Of a stretch of 64,000 nt of DNA, positions 25,176 through 33,911 are shown piece after piece. The notes under the pieces are model-generated. The model was not told the DNA's origin and did no database searches. It was given only the letters and a program-made list of their open reading frames with translations. The position numbers and the translations under genes were made by a program. The DNA comes from Bdellovibrio bacteriovorus str. Tiberius (GTDB taxonomy: Bacteria; Bdellovibrionota; Bdellovibrionia; Bdellovibrionales; Bdellovibrionaceae): the NCBI RefSeq assembly GCF_000317895.1, contig NC_019567.1, forward strand, positions 1,798,001 to 1,862,000, written 5' to 3'. How positions within the stretch are numbered: position 1 is the first letter of the stretch; each line of letters opens with the position of its first letter.

Positions 25176-26215
25176 ACTTCCAACTGAATCTTATCGAGCA
25201 GTTCTGGATCACTCAGGACTGCTTCGCCGCCCTTGGCGATCGCTGTCAGCGGATCTTCCGCGATGCGAACCTGCAGGCGAACTTCATTCTGAATGCGCAG
25301 ATCAAAGTCGCGAATCAGAGCGCCACCACCAGCCAAAGTGATACCTCTTTCGATAATATCAGAAACCAGTTCTGGTGGAGTGTGTTCCAGCGCGCGGTGA
25401 ATCGCATTGATGACTTCCTGAATACAACCGTTCATTGCCAGACCCACGTCTTCGGAGCTGACTTCCATTGTGCGGTTCATTCCGGTATCAGCATCGCGAC
25501 CGGTGATCGAGACACTGCGAATGTCTTTTTTCGGAACCGCAGTTCCGACAGTGACCTTAAGGTATTCCGCCGTGGTGTCAGAAATGATCAGTTTTTTGTA
25601 TTTTTTGAAGTAGTCAATGATCGCATCATCCAGACGGTGACCACCCACGCGGGCGGCTTCGCAGTAAACGATGTCAGCCAGAGCGATAACCGCCACTTCC
25701 GTGGTTCCGCCGCCGATATCGATGATCATGTTGCCTTCTGCCGATTTTACATTCAGGCCGGATCCAATGGCAGCGGCCATCGGTTCATCGATCAGATAAA
25801 CTTCTTTTGCGCCCGCTGCTTTGCAGGACTCAATCACGGCTTTCTTTTCAACCTCAGTCACCCCGTAAGGAAGCGACACCACCACGCGCGGACGGGAAAA
25901 AGCACCCTTAACGCCTGGTTGGCTTAAGAAGTGCTTTAGCATCACTTCAGAGGTTTCAAAGTCCGCAATCACGCCATCGCGAATTGGTTTTTGCGCAAAG
26001 ATGCTGCCTGGGTTGTTTGCCAGTTTTTCTTTGGCGTCGTTCCCCACGGCGATCACGCGTTTTTTACCGGGGCTGGTCTGCTGATAAGCGATCAGCGAGG
26101 GTTCATTCAGGATGATCCCTTTGCCACGAGCTGCGATAAGAGTATTGGCTGTCCCCAAATCTACGTATAGATCTGCAGCTGTTCCGGTTTCGTCCTTAAA
26201 GAACCATGAAAACAT
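25172..26215 (-). CDS. mreB: Rod-shape-determining protein MreB
   Basis: Product of about 347 residues with the actin-fold motifs: phosphate 1 (YVDLGTANTLI, about 15), phosphate 2 (MIIDIGGGTTEVAVI, about 160), the adenosine motif (ITLAGGGALIRDFD, about 290) and YGVTEVEKKAV. MreB filaments under the inner membrane direct peptidoglycan insertion. mreC and mreD do not follow. B. bacteriovorus is known to carry two mreB genes; which one this is cannot be decided here. ATG 26215 (MFSWFF, with GGGAAG upstream) is preferred over the longer frame, which overlaps the preceding gene. Confidence 0.95.
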   Translation of the reverse strand: MFSWFFKDETGTAADLYVDLGTANTLIAARGKGIILNEPSLIAYQQTSPGKKRVIAVGNDAKEKLANNPGSIFAQKPIRDGVIADFETSEVMLKHFLSQPGVKGAFSRPRVVVSLPYGVTEVEKKAVIESCKAAGAKEVYLIDEPMAAAIGSGLNVKSAEGNMIIDIGGGTTEVAVIALADIVYCEAARVGGHRLDDAIIDYFKKYKKLIISDTTAEYLKVTVGTAVPKKDIRSVSITGRDADTGMNRTMEVSSEDVGLAMNGCIQEVINAIHRALEHTPPELVSDIIERGITLAGGGALIRDFDLRIQNEVRLQVRIAEDPLTAIAKGGEAVLSDPELLDKIQLEV

Positions 26216-26216
26216 A

Positions 26217-26831
26217 TTACTTCCCGAATCCTTTGTGGCTTTCAAATGGGAATGTCAGATAAAGGGAGATGTAGGAATAAGACTTGTTCAGGTCAATGCC
26301 CACTTCCGCGCCCATATTTACTTCTTTCCAGTCAACATAGTGGAATTCGCTTCCCAACGCCAGGTTGGAGGCAACGAAGTTTTCGTCTTTGGTGTTCAGG
26401 AATGTAAACGGCACCGCAAGGTAAGGCACGGTCAATCCATATTCTGTGTCAAAACGTTTGCTGACCAGTGGGGCGAACTGGAACTGGATCAGGTTTTCGT
26501 CCTCATCGCGGGCAATGCCCGCACCGGCACGAAGGCCCATCGCTGGCTGGTTGTCCACGTCAGGGATTGGAATCCACTTAACGCTGGCAAAAGTGTTAAA
26601 GTCCACAGCACCTGCGCCCATGCTGATGCGCGCGCTGGAGGAATCTCCCAAAGCGGTATCAAAGAACACGTTGAAGTTGGCACCGTTGCCTTTGTTGGTC
26701 AAAAGCTGAGGCTCAACACCCACTTGATATTTGCCCGGAGCCAAAAGCTCGCCGGATTCTGCGATGCTCAGGTAAGCATGCGCTTGAGAAGTTAGAAACA
26801 GTCCGAAAACGAAGTATTTAGCAAAATTCAT
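26217..26831 (-). CDS. Predicted outer-membrane beta-barrel protein
   Basis: Product of 204 residues with a signal peptide (ending AHA-YLS). The rest alternates polar and hydrophobic residues in strands such as GKYQVGVEPQLL and ARISMGAGAVDF and ends near SYISLYLTFPF, as in small barrels. No family name recognised. Its stop is one base before the mreB start, so the two probably form an operon. Confidence 0.75.
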   Translation of the reverse strand: MNFAKYFVFGLFLTSQAHAYLSIAESGELLAPGKYQVGVEPQLLTNKGNGANFNVFFDTALGDSSSARISMGAGAVDFNTFASVKWIPIPDVDNQPAMGLRAGAGIARDEDENLIQFQFAPLVSKRFDTEYGLTVPYLAVPFTFLNTKDENFVASNLALGSEFHYVDWKEVNMGAEVGIDLNKSYSYISLYLTFPFESHKGFGK

Positions 26832-26913
26832 GGATAAAAGCCTTTCGATTCAAAAAATGGTATCGAGTCGTGAATCGTTTGACAAGACCTTGATCCAAAG
26901 AGAATCTGATTCC

Positions 26914-27678
26914 GTGACGAAACTTCCCATTTCCCTTGTGATCATTACCTTGAACGAAGAGGCGCACATTGAGCGCTGCATTCGTTCCGCCCCCTTTGTA
27001 GACGATGTTGTCGTGGTCGACAGCTTTTCGACGGATCGCACCGTTGAGATTGCTGAAAAGTGCGGCGCCCGCGTGTTCCAGGAAAAATGGAAGGGTTTCG
27101 GACCCCAGAAGGCCTTTGCGACGGCTCAGGCGAAAAATGCCTGGGTTCTGTCTTTGGACGCCGACGAGGCACTCAGCCCTGAACTTGCATCAGAGCTTTA
27201 CGAAAGCTTTCATGCGTTGGATCCGGAGGCAGGGTACCTGTTTCCGCGCAAATCCTACCATCTGGGACGCTGGATCGAATTCGGCGGGTGGTATCCGGAC
27301 TATCAACTAAGACTGTTTAATAAATCCCGTTCCCAGTGGAATTCCGCAGACGTACACGAAAAAGTGGAAGTCAAACGCATGCTCAAAATGAAGCGGGATC
27401 TGCTGCACTGGGTGTTTGATGGTCTGAGCGATCAGGTTATCACCAACGACCGCTATTCCACGCTGGGAGCCAAACAGCTGATGGCTGCGGGCAAGAAATT
27501 TTCTTACTTCAAGTTGATCTTTAAGCCCTGGGGCAAATTTATTGAGACCTATTTTGTAAAGCGCGGCTTTATGGATGGGATGCCGGGCTTTGTGATCGCC
27601 GTCGGAGCAGCCTATTCCCTGTTTTTAAAGTTCGCCAAGCAGTGGGAGATGGAACGTGTTCACAAAAAGTCTGAATAG
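26914..27678 (+). CDS. Family 2 glycosyltransferase, LPS-core (WaaE/KdtX) type
   Basis: About 254 residues from GTG 26914. GT-A motifs: ISLVIITLNEEAHIERCI at the start, VVVVDSFSTDRTVEIA, the metal-binding SLDADEAL (about 80) and GWYPDYQLRLFNK (about 130). The pattern resembles WaaE-type enzymes that add glucose to the inner core of lipopolysaccharide. The frame extends to ATG 26830, but that codon overlaps the start of the divergent barrel gene and has no ribosome-binding site; GTG 26914 begins just before the domain. ATG 26857 is another option. The next gene overlaps its end by 23 bases. Confidence 0.85.
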   Translation: MTKLPISLVIITLNEEAHIERCIRSAPFVDDVVVVDSFSTDRTVEIAEKCGARVFQEKWKGFGPQKAFATAQAKNAWVLSLDADEALSPELASELYESFHALDPEAGYLFPRKSYHLGRWIEFGGWYPDYQLRLFNKSRSQWNSADVHEKVEVKRMLKMKRDLLHWVFDGLSDQVITNDRYSTLGAKQLMAAGKKFSYFKLIFKPWGKFIETYFVKRGFMDGMPGFVIAVGAAYSLFLKFAKQWEMERVHKKSE

Positions 27679-28639
27679 TCTTCTTTCTGTTCTTTTGCTG
27701 GCGGGGATCACTTTGGTGGATTCCCATGTTTTTGCGACTGCTCCCAAGTATCCGGCGGTTCGTGAGGTTCGCGGGCAGGCGTGGTTGACGGGGAAGGACG
27801 GCAAGCGCCTGTCTCTTCGCGGTACGACCACTTTGCGAGAAAAAGCGACGCTGGAAACATCTCTGGATTCAGAAGTTAAAGTACAACTTGATGAAAAGCG
27901 CAGCTTCACCGTTCTGGGGGGCAGCGAGCTGATCATCCCGGTGATTAGCTGGGAGGGCGGAGAAGCCCCCGTGCTGAATCTGAAATCCGGTCATCTTCAT
28001 TGGAGTCAGTCCCTTAAAGACAAGGGCGCTTACAATGTGGCTGTGCGTTCGGATCTTTTCGAGTTTATTGCTCCGGCCGGGGATTATGTCCTTAGCATGG
28101 ATCCGGCCAAAGCGTTTGCCGGGGTGAAGATGTTTGAAGGCTCGATGGAGTTTTCCGCCCTCAACGGCGAAGATTCGGCGAAGGTTCAAAGCGGGCAGCA
28201 AGTCGGCTTTCAAGGGGTGATCGAAGGTGGTGAAATCGCCTATGACATCCTTTTGCAGGGACGAAAGATCCCTCGCGGGCGCCTGACCTCGGTGACCGCC
28301 CTTGACCTGAAAGAGCTGTCCATTGCCAGTGAAGCTGAAAAAATGCGCCGTAAAAAACAGGCCACCGATCAAGCCCGGGCTGCCAAAGCCAAAGCGGATA
28401 GCAAAAGATCCGGGTCCATCTGTGAAAAGCCGGCCGGGCGCTTTAATGAGTGTTCATGGACATGCTTAAACAACCCCAAGAAAGAAAAGAAAGCCTGCCT
28501 GGTTGCCGCAGAAGGCGTTTCCTGTGTTCGTCACCGTTGCAACGCCAATGGGGATTGGGCGGAAGAAACGGTCCTTGATGCCGAAAAAGGGGGCAGTGCC
28601 TGTAAGGCGCAGGTGGTCGTAGGTTCTTGTGATTACTAG
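27656..28639 (+). CDS. FecR-domain exported protein with cysteine-rich tail
   Basis: Product of 327 residues with a signal peptide (to about 28). A FecR-like strand-rich domain covers about 35-190 (VREVRGQAWLTGKDG, FIAPAGDYVLS, VKMFEGSMEF, VQSGQQVGF). A Lys/Ala-rich linker (225-250) leads to a tail of about 75 residues with eight cysteines in pairs (ECSWTCL, CVRHRC), probably a disulfide-bonded knob. FecR domains occur in sigma regulators and in cell-surface proteins; with no sigma partner nearby the second is more likely. Start is GTG 27656 inside the glycosyltransferase gene. Confidence 0.75.
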   Translation: MFTKSLNSLLSVLLLAGITLVDSHVFATAPKYPAVREVRGQAWLTGKDGKRLSLRGTTTLREKATLETSLDSEVKVQLDEKRSFTVLGGSELIIPVISWEGGEAPVLNLKSGHLHWSQSLKDKGAYNVAVRSDLFEFIAPAGDYVLSMDPAKAFAGVKMFEGSMEFSALNGEDSAKVQSGQQVGFQGVIEGGEIAYDILLQGRKIPRGRLTSVTALDLKELSIASEAEKMRRKKQATDQARAAKAKADSKRSGSICEKPAGRFNECSWTCLNNPKKEKKACLVAAEGVSCVRHRCNANGDWAEETVLDAEKGGSACKAQVVVGSCDY

Positions 28640-28677
28640 GGCTTTTTAAAATCTGCGTTCCGGGGTCATTTTCGTGC

Positions 28678-28706
28678 TTGCACTTTCTTTGGCAAGGCCC
28701 TATAAA
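28678..28706 (+). promoter_or_regulatory. Promoter of tRNA-His
   Basis: -35 TTGCAC (28678-28683), 17-bp spacer, -10 TATAAA (28701-28706). The expected start point lies about eight bases before the tRNA. Confidence 0.75.
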
Positions 28707-28720
28707 AGATCTTCCTTTGT

Positions 28721-28797
28721 GGTGGGTATAGCTCAGTTGGTAGAGCATCGGATTGTGATTCCGAGTGTCGCGGGTTCAAGCCCCGTTACTCACCCCA
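28721..28797 (+). tRNA. tRNA-His (GTG anticodon)
   Basis: Cloverleaf with anticodon GTG at 28755-28757. It carries the extra 5' G (28721, position -1) diagnostic of tRNA-His, pairing against the discriminator C. The D-arm GCTCAGTTGGTAGAGC, the T-arm GGTTCAAGCC and an encoded CCA (28795-28797) are present. A T-rich stretch follows and may terminate transcription. Confidence 0.97.
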
Positions 28798-28968
28798 ATT
28801 TTTCCCTTTTTTATTCCCGTCATATTAAACACATCCCTGTATGCTGACGCGTTTTGGAACCGATTGTCTAGGTTCTACGCTCCGGGCACAGGCCTCGGCC
28901 AATCTATCGCACTCAAGGCAGGCGAATACCTTGCATCGCTCTTATGGATTAGGTCAGGCAGGTGTTGA

Positions 28969-29658
28969 TTGAAAACTAGAGTTTTGCTTGTATTCCTTAT
29001 TCTAACTTCCGCTATGCAGGCAAAGGCTGGCATGTTTACTTGGCGTCGCTGGCGTCCTGAAGCTGTGAAAGTCTGCTTTGCCAACCCAGTGCAAAACTCG
29101 AAAGAAAAATACCGTCGATCGGTCTGGAGCTCCCATGATAAAGATCAAGTTCGTCGCTGGCTCGAGGATGAGTTCACTCCATCCCGCACGGGAATACATT
29201 TTGTCGGGTTTGAAAACTGTATTCTGGGTGACCAAAGTAAAGTCGTCATCAACTATCGCCCGAAAAATGCTTTGAAATGGTTGGGCGGCACGCTGGCCTC
29301 CGCATCGGTTGGGGTTCAGCTTGTTTATCCTGCCAAGGACTTTCCGGGTGCGACGGGCGTGGTGCACTTCTTCGCCGGAGGCCTGACTAAATCCACGGTC
29401 GTGCACGAGTTTGGTCATATAGCAGGTCTGTATCACGAACACGATCATCCTCATTCCACCTGCACCATAGGTGGCAAAACGAAAGAGGGTATGAAGTGGG
29501 GCTTCGGCTATACAGAATACGATGCAGACTCGATCATGAGTTATTGTGTCACTCGCAAATGGGACGACCGCGGTTTAAGTGCCGGAGATCTGTTCACCCT
29601 CCGACTGATGTACATTGATAAAATTGAGTCAATGACCTCAACGGGTATTTTGAGATAA
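28969..29658 (+). CDS. Secreted metzincin-type zinc metalloprotease
   Basis: Product of 229 residues with a signal peptide (to about 20, AKA-GMF). The long zinc motif HEFGHIAGLYHEHDHP (about 144-159) is of the metzincin/astacin kind, HExxHxxGxxHE, and SIMSYC downstream is the Met-turn. The N-terminal part (VKVCFANP, ...VRRWLEDEF) matches small astacin-like peptidases with no further domain. Exported proteases are plausible prey-degrading enzymes; the substrate is unknown. The start is TTG 28969; no ATG upstream fits. Confidence 0.85.
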   Translation: MKTRVLLVFLILTSAMQAKAGMFTWRRWRPEAVKVCFANPVQNSKEKYRRSVWSSHDKDQVRRWLEDEFTPSRTGIHFVGFENCILGDQSKVVINYRPKNALKWLGGTLASASVGVQLVYPAKDFPGATGVVHFFAGGLTKSTVVHEFGHIAGLYHEHDHPHSTCTIGGKTKEGMKWGFGYTEYDADSIMSYCVTRKWDDRGLSAGDLFTLRLMYIDKIESMTSTGILR

Positions 29659-29766
29659 CACCCGAATCTGCCATCAGGCTCTGGCTTGCAGTTCAGCAAA
29701 TTTGTGATTTGTGCGACCTCGAAATGGCTATATGTGAGGGCGCCGCATTCGCGATAAGATGATTTG

Positions 29767-30306
29767 ATGAAATTAACTTTGCTGCTGGCAGTTTTCTTAT
29801 TTTGTGGATGTCAAACCCGGCCGGGTCCTATTCAGATAGATCTGCCGCAGTTGAAATCTTATTTGTCCCAGAAAAACGAAGTCGCCCAGTGGAGCAGTAA
29901 AGCGCGCATGGCTTCATTGGGCGGACGTGCACCCACTCAGCAGCTGGCGCCGACCTTCGCCATGCCTTTTAGTCAGGCCAAGCTCAAAGCCCATGTGTTG
30001 GACGTGCGCAGTGAAGCAGACTTCGCGCAGTTTAACATGAGCATGGACCCCATCACAAAAATGCCGGTCAGTAATATTCCGGCTTCCGTATTAAGTCCCC
30101 TGGCTGCAGGTGATGCTGTCCAAGTTATGGGAGCCAAAGGCATGACCCCTGATTCCATCATCATCGTCGTTTGCAGCAAAGGGGCAGGTTCTCCGGACTT
30201 GGCCCAGCAAATCTTCGCTTGGGGGTTCCCAAGGGTGCTCAATTATCCCGGTGACTATTCGGGATTGCAGGGCTGTCACGACGAAGTAAAGCCTTTGAAT
30301 CAATAG
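29767..30306 (+). CDS. Rhodanese-domain lipoprotein
   Basis: Product of 179 residues. The lipobox LFCG-C puts the lipidated Cys at about residue 15. The C-terminal half is rhodanese-like: HVLDVRSEADFAQFNM (about 78), IPASVL, then the active-site loop IIVVCSKGAGSPDLAQQIF with the catalytic Cys (about 137) and GFPRVLNYPGDYSG. Rhodaneses move sulfane sulfur. It sits just upstream of a CysM-like cysteine synthase, hinting at a shared sulfur role, though the protein itself would be periplasmic. Confidence 0.78.
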   Translation: MKLTLLLAVFLFCGCQTRPGPIQIDLPQLKSYLSQKNEVAQWSSKARMASLGGRAPTQQLAPTFAMPFSQAKLKAHVLDVRSEADFAQFNMSMDPITKMPVSNIPASVLSPLAAGDAVQVMGAKGMTPDSIIIVVCSKGAGSPDLAQQIFAWGFPRVLNYPGDYSGLQGCHDEVKPLNQ

Positions 30307-30346
30307 GCTTCGGGATATATAGTTCTGGCTGGATTGCGAGGTGCTT

Positions 30347-31336
30347 ATGCAGGCAGGTTCAGTATCAGACGTTGTTGGTCACACACCCTTAATCAAGCTT
30401 CAGTCTCTTTCAAAAATCACCGGATGTGAGATCTTCGCCAAGGCTGAATATCTGAACCCAGGTGGCAGTGTGAAAGATCGCACGGCCCTGGGGATCATTC
30501 AAAGCGCTGAAAAACAGGGGCTGCTGAAACCTGGATACACGATTGTCGAAGGCACTGCTGGTAACACGGGGATTGGTCTTGCCACCTTGGCCGCTCAGCG
30601 CGGATATCGCTGCGTGATCGTAATGCCAGACAATCAAGCCAAAGAAAAATACGATGCGCTTCATGCTTTGGGAGTGGAGCTTGTGAAAGTGGCTCCTTGT
30701 CCGTTTGCCAATCCCAATCACTTTTACCACACAGCTCGCACTTTGGCTGAATCTCGTCCCAATGCATTTTGGGCCAATCAGTTTGAAAACACCGCCAACT
30801 TCGAAATTCACTATAAAACAACCGGCCCTGAGGTGTGGGCGCAGATGGACCAAAAGGTGGATGCCTTTGTTTCTTCTGTAGGCACAGGGGGGACGCTGGC
30901 CGGGGTGTCTGCCTATTTGAAAGAGCAGGATTCAAAAGTGCATACTCTTCTGGCTGATCCCATGGGTTCAGGCCTTTATTCTTTTGTTAAAACCGGAAAA
31001 TTTGAATCTCAAGGCAGTTCCATCACCGAGGGCATCGGAATCATGCGTCTGACCGAAAACTTTAAAAAAGCCCGTGTCGATGAGGCAGTTCAGATCCACG
31101 ATGAACAAATGCTCTCAATGCTTTATTATCTGGCTCAGCACGAAGGCCTTCTGGTGGGGACTTCCGCAGCGCTGAATATCTTCGCGGCTTATCAATATGC
31201 TTTGCAGAATCAGGGAAAGGGTTTGCGTATCGCGACTGTGATGGGGGATTCAGCACTTCGCTATCAGTCCAAGGTGTTCAACCCGGATTTCCTGAAAGAA
31301 AAGAACCTGCAAATCAAGCCATTGATTCCTGCTTAA
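30347..31336 (+). CDS. Cysteine synthase family PLP enzyme, CysM-like
   Basis: Product of 329 residues, fold type II. PLP lysine in NPGGSVKDRTAL (about 42), EGTAGNTGIGL (about 69), SSVGTGGTLAG (about 183) and GTSAALNIFAA near the C-terminus. It differs from the cysK product at 6331 by an insertion around PCPFANPNHFYHTA, typical of the CysM/CBS-like branch, so thiosulfate or another sulfur donor is possible. ATG 30347 has GAGG five bases upstream. Confidence 0.88.
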   Translation: MQAGSVSDVVGHTPLIKLQSLSKITGCEIFAKAEYLNPGGSVKDRTALGIIQSAEKQGLLKPGYTIVEGTAGNTGIGLATLAAQRGYRCVIVMPDNQAKEKYDALHALGVELVKVAPCPFANPNHFYHTARTLAESRPNAFWANQFENTANFEIHYKTTGPEVWAQMDQKVDAFVSSVGTGGTLAGVSAYLKEQDSKVHTLLADPMGSGLYSFVKTGKFESQGSSITEGIGIMRLTENFKKARVDEAVQIHDEQMLSMLYYLAQHEGLLVGTSAALNIFAAYQYALQNQGKGLRIATVMGDSALRYQSKVFNPDFLKEKNLQIKPLIPA

Positions 31337-31348
31337 GGCAGAAAAACG

Positions 31349-32635
31349 TTATAGGCCCGACGGGAAGGTTTCCGGTATTTCACTCCGGTCAATTTCCTGT
31401 CGCAGCGGACTTAAAGCGCGCGATTCATCAAAAAACAGAAAGCTGTCATAGCGTTCCGCGATTTTGGTCGAAACATAGTTGGCGCGTTCATGGTGGGGGT
31501 TATAGACAACGCCCACCGCACGATGGCCCCGTGACTGGGCCCAAGATTTGGTCCGATCCTCTTTAGTAAAGTTCAAAGAAAAATTTTTGAATCCTGAGGC
31601 ATAGGCCACTTGGTGAAAAAGATCCTCATAGCTTCCACTCTGTGCCTGGGGCAGATTCATCACCCGCACCGGACCCGCCCAAGCCGGGGAGGCAATCACG
31701 CTTCCCTGATAGCTGCCAAAACCCACCAAGGCCACATTGTTTTCACCGAAGATCTCTCGAGCCAGGCCTCCGATGTTGACGCTGCCTTCGATCACCATGT
31801 CTGTGGCCCGGTAGTCACCGATGTGGGTGTTGTGAGCCCAGACAATGGCTTTTGCGTCGGTGCCATAGTGCTGAAGCAAGGCCTCCAAGGACTCCAGCAT
31901 ATGCCGGTCACGCACGTTCCACGAGCTGTCTTCAAAAGCAGTCATAGCCTGATAATATTTTTCAGCATTTTTGATCACACGGGCGTTTTGAATGGCATCA
32001 AAGAGGGCGTTGTCGGCGCGGGTCATGTTTTTTTCAAGCAGATCTTCCAGGGCAGACACAGCCTCTTCGCGGCAGCCTTTGGAGTTTCGCATAAGATCTC
32101 TGACGTACTTTTTTTCGTCATGCCGGTAAGAGGCAAAGCAGCTGTAGTACTCCTTTAACGGAGCCACCAGATCAGGTTCGATACCACCCACGGTTTTGAC
32201 AATGGCATCGATGGATTCAAACAGCGAGTAAACATCCAGTCCATGAAAACCGACCGGTTTCTTATTTTGCAGATGATTGTGCGAGCGCAGCCAGGTTGTG
32301 AAATCACGGACTTCTTCGTTGGCCCACATCCATCCTGGCCACCGGGAAAAATGCGCAAAAGGAAGTTTGTCCAGATTGCTGGAACGAACATAGCGATCCA
32401 GATACTGACACGAGGGCCAGTCTCCTTCCACGGCGACAAAGCTGAAGCCGTGTTTGCTGACGAGCTCCTGGGTTATTTGGGCACGCCAGTGATAGTACTC
32501 ATGCGTTCCATGCGATGCTTCTCCCAGCATGACCACTTTGCGGTCCTTGATATGGGAAATCACATCCTGCAGGTCTTGATGACGTAGCAGGGGTGTCTGG
32601 CGCTTTTTCAGTTCTTCAATTTGCTCAGGGATCAT
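31349..32635 (-). CDS. Erythromycin-esterase-family protein
   Basis: Product of 428 residues. The family signature VVMLGEASHGTHEYYHWR (about 35-52), FVAVEGDWPSC, and the central IVWAHNTHIGDYRAT (about 268) with paired histidines are present. Named members hydrolyse the macrolactone of erythromycin, but most relatives are uncharacterised and often lie beside stress genes. ATG 32635 with AGGGG six bases upstream is preferred to GTG 32641. The small hydrophilic gene lies just upstream on the same strand. Confidence 0.85.
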   Translation of the reverse strand: MIPEQIEELKKRQTPLLRHQDLQDVISHIKDRKVVMLGEASHGTHEYYHWRAQITQELVSKHGFSFVAVEGDWPSCQYLDRYVRSSNLDKLPFAHFSRWPGWMWANEEVRDFTTWLRSHNHLQNKKPVGFHGLDVYSLFESIDAIVKTVGGIEPDLVAPLKEYYSCFASYRHDEKKYVRDLMRNSKGCREEAVSALEDLLEKNMTRADNALFDAIQNARVIKNAEKYYQAMTAFEDSSWNVRDRHMLESLEALLQHYGTDAKAIVWAHNTHIGDYRATDMVIEGSVNIGGLAREIFGENNVALVGFGSYQGSVIASPAWAGPVRVMNLPQAQSGSYEDLFHQVAYASGFKNFSLNFTKEDRTKSWAQSRGHRAVGVVYNPHHERANYVSTKIAERYDSFLFFDESRALSPLRQEIDRSEIPETFPSGL

Positions 32636-32647
32636 AGGCACCCCTGA

Positions 32648-32833
32648 TTATTTTTTAGAGCTGTGCTCGCTGGAACTGCGATTGCGGGTCGTTTGATCTT
32701 CGTGCACGGTGTTCGTGTCGATAAGATCCGTGCCCTGGTGCTCAGAACGATAGTTCTCGCCCTTTTCCTGAGAGTCGATGATTTTCTTTCTTAGATCCGC
32801 TCCTCGTACTGCCTCATTTTTTTTCTCAGCCAT
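32648..32833 (-). CDS. Small hydrophilic protein, unknown function
   Basis: 61 residues, almost all charged or polar (Lys, Glu, Asp, Ser, Arg), with no hydrophobic core, so probably disordered. ATG 32833 is chosen because GGAGGAACCT lies just upstream, a clearly good ribosome-binding site that supports a real gene. It precedes the erythromycin-esterase-like gene by 13 bases and may share its transcript. No family recognised. Confidence 0.6.
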   Translation of the reverse strand: MAEKKNEAVRGADLRKKIIDSQEKGENYRSEHQGTDLIDTNTVHEDQTTRNRSSSEHSSKK

Positions 32834-32936
32834 AGGTTCCTCCCGCATTCAGGGATATTTTCCGCCGCCCTTGCAGGAACGGAAATTAAAACCCCCGGTT
32901 GCTGATTTAAAACAAGCTTCAGGATTGGCTAAGGTC

Positions 32937-33803
32937 CTAGCTCTGCCAGTCCGGGACCCACGCAGTGGTGCGTCCGGCAATGTCCTCATGTTTTATTTTG
33001 TGTCCCTTGTGGGTTTTGGCAGTTTTTGACTTGCCCCAGCGTTCGTGGAAAAGCCACGTCTTGGGAAAGCGCTCATAGTCCGCATCCACGGCAATGGCTT
33101 TTCTCACGACTGACAAAGTCACTCTGCGTATGGTGGTCACTTCAGCCAGCGTCAGATCCGAGGCCAGACGATGGGGCGAGATGCGCGCCTGAAACAAAAT
33201 TTCATCTCCCAGCCAGTTGCCAATCCCCGCGAATAGCCCCTGATCCAGCATCAGTCCTTTGATGGATTTCTTTCGCTTGTGCAGACGTTCATACAACGCT
33301 TTGGCTGTCGGGAAATCCAACAGAGGGTCAAAGCCCAGCTTGGCAATGCGTGGATGTTGCCACGGATCGTCCGTCAGCCACATCCGGCCAAAGCGGCGCG
33401 GGTCACTGAAAGCCATTTCGATTTTTTTATCCAGTCGAAGCAGCAACCGGCAAAACCAAATCATGCTGTGTTCGCTTTCATCTTCAAGACTCCACAGTTT
33501 TTTGCCGCCCCAGATATTGCGGTGTCTGGCGTCTGAGGGATCCGTCAGCAGCGAGATGTTTCCGCTCATGCCCAGGTGAAACAATGGCCAGGGCTTACGA
33601 TCCAGCTCCAGCCAGAAATACTTTCCTTTCCTGCCGGTGCCGGTGATGCGGGCTCCTTCCAGGGCCTTTTTCACTTCTTTGGCTGGGGCAAAGGCGAAAA
33701 GGTGTCTGTCTTTGTCTTCATAAATGACTTCTTTGATCCTTTTGCCGCGCAGAGCTTTGTCAAGATGACGGCGCACGGTTTCGACTTCGGCAATCTCTGG
33801 CAT
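32937..33803 (-). CDS. Fpg/Nei-family DNA glycosylase with zincless finger
   Basis: Product of 288 residues. MPEIAEVET gives the catalytic Pro2 and Glu3; GRKGKYFWLEL holds the beta-hairpin lysine (about 59); GLFAGIGNWLGDEILF (about 188) is the helix-two-turn-helix. The C-terminal finger keeps GRTTAWVP, with the DNA-phosphate arginine, but the four zinc cysteines of bacterial Fpg are absent (histidine, lysine and tryptophan appear instead), as in the zincless finger of NEIL1. It removes oxidised bases and cuts at the lesion. Start is ATG 33803 with GGAGGTCC upstream. Confidence 0.87.
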   Translation of the reverse strand: MPEIAEVETVRRHLDKALRGKRIKEVIYEDKDRHLFAFAPAKEVKKALEGARITGTGRKGKYFWLELDRKPWPLFHLGMSGNISLLTDPSDARHRNIWGGKKLWSLEDESEHSMIWFCRLLLRLDKKIEMAFSDPRRFGRMWLTDDPWQHPRIAKLGFDPLLDFPTAKALYERLHKRKKSIKGLMLDQGLFAGIGNWLGDEILFQARISPHRLASDLTLAEVTTIRRVTLSVVRKAIAVDADYERFPKTWLFHERWGKSKTAKTHKGHKIKHEDIAGRTTAWVPDWQS

Positions 33804-33911
33804 GGGGACCTCCGTAAGATGCCATTATCCTTGTGCGCACAGACAAGGGACAGGGAAAACTGGTTGCGATGGCAGCAGTCAAGAGCGAGCCTGAATCAAA
33901 CGAGGTGGCGG

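Noticed and set aside
28765-28968. 67-codon open frame starting in the tRNA-His gene
   Set aside because: Its start lies within the tRNA and it has no motif or ribosome-binding site.
33576-33911. N-terminal extension of the DUF421 gene
   Set aside because: It overlaps the opposite glycosylase gene and reads as low-quality protein; ATG 33912 has a proper ribosome-binding site.
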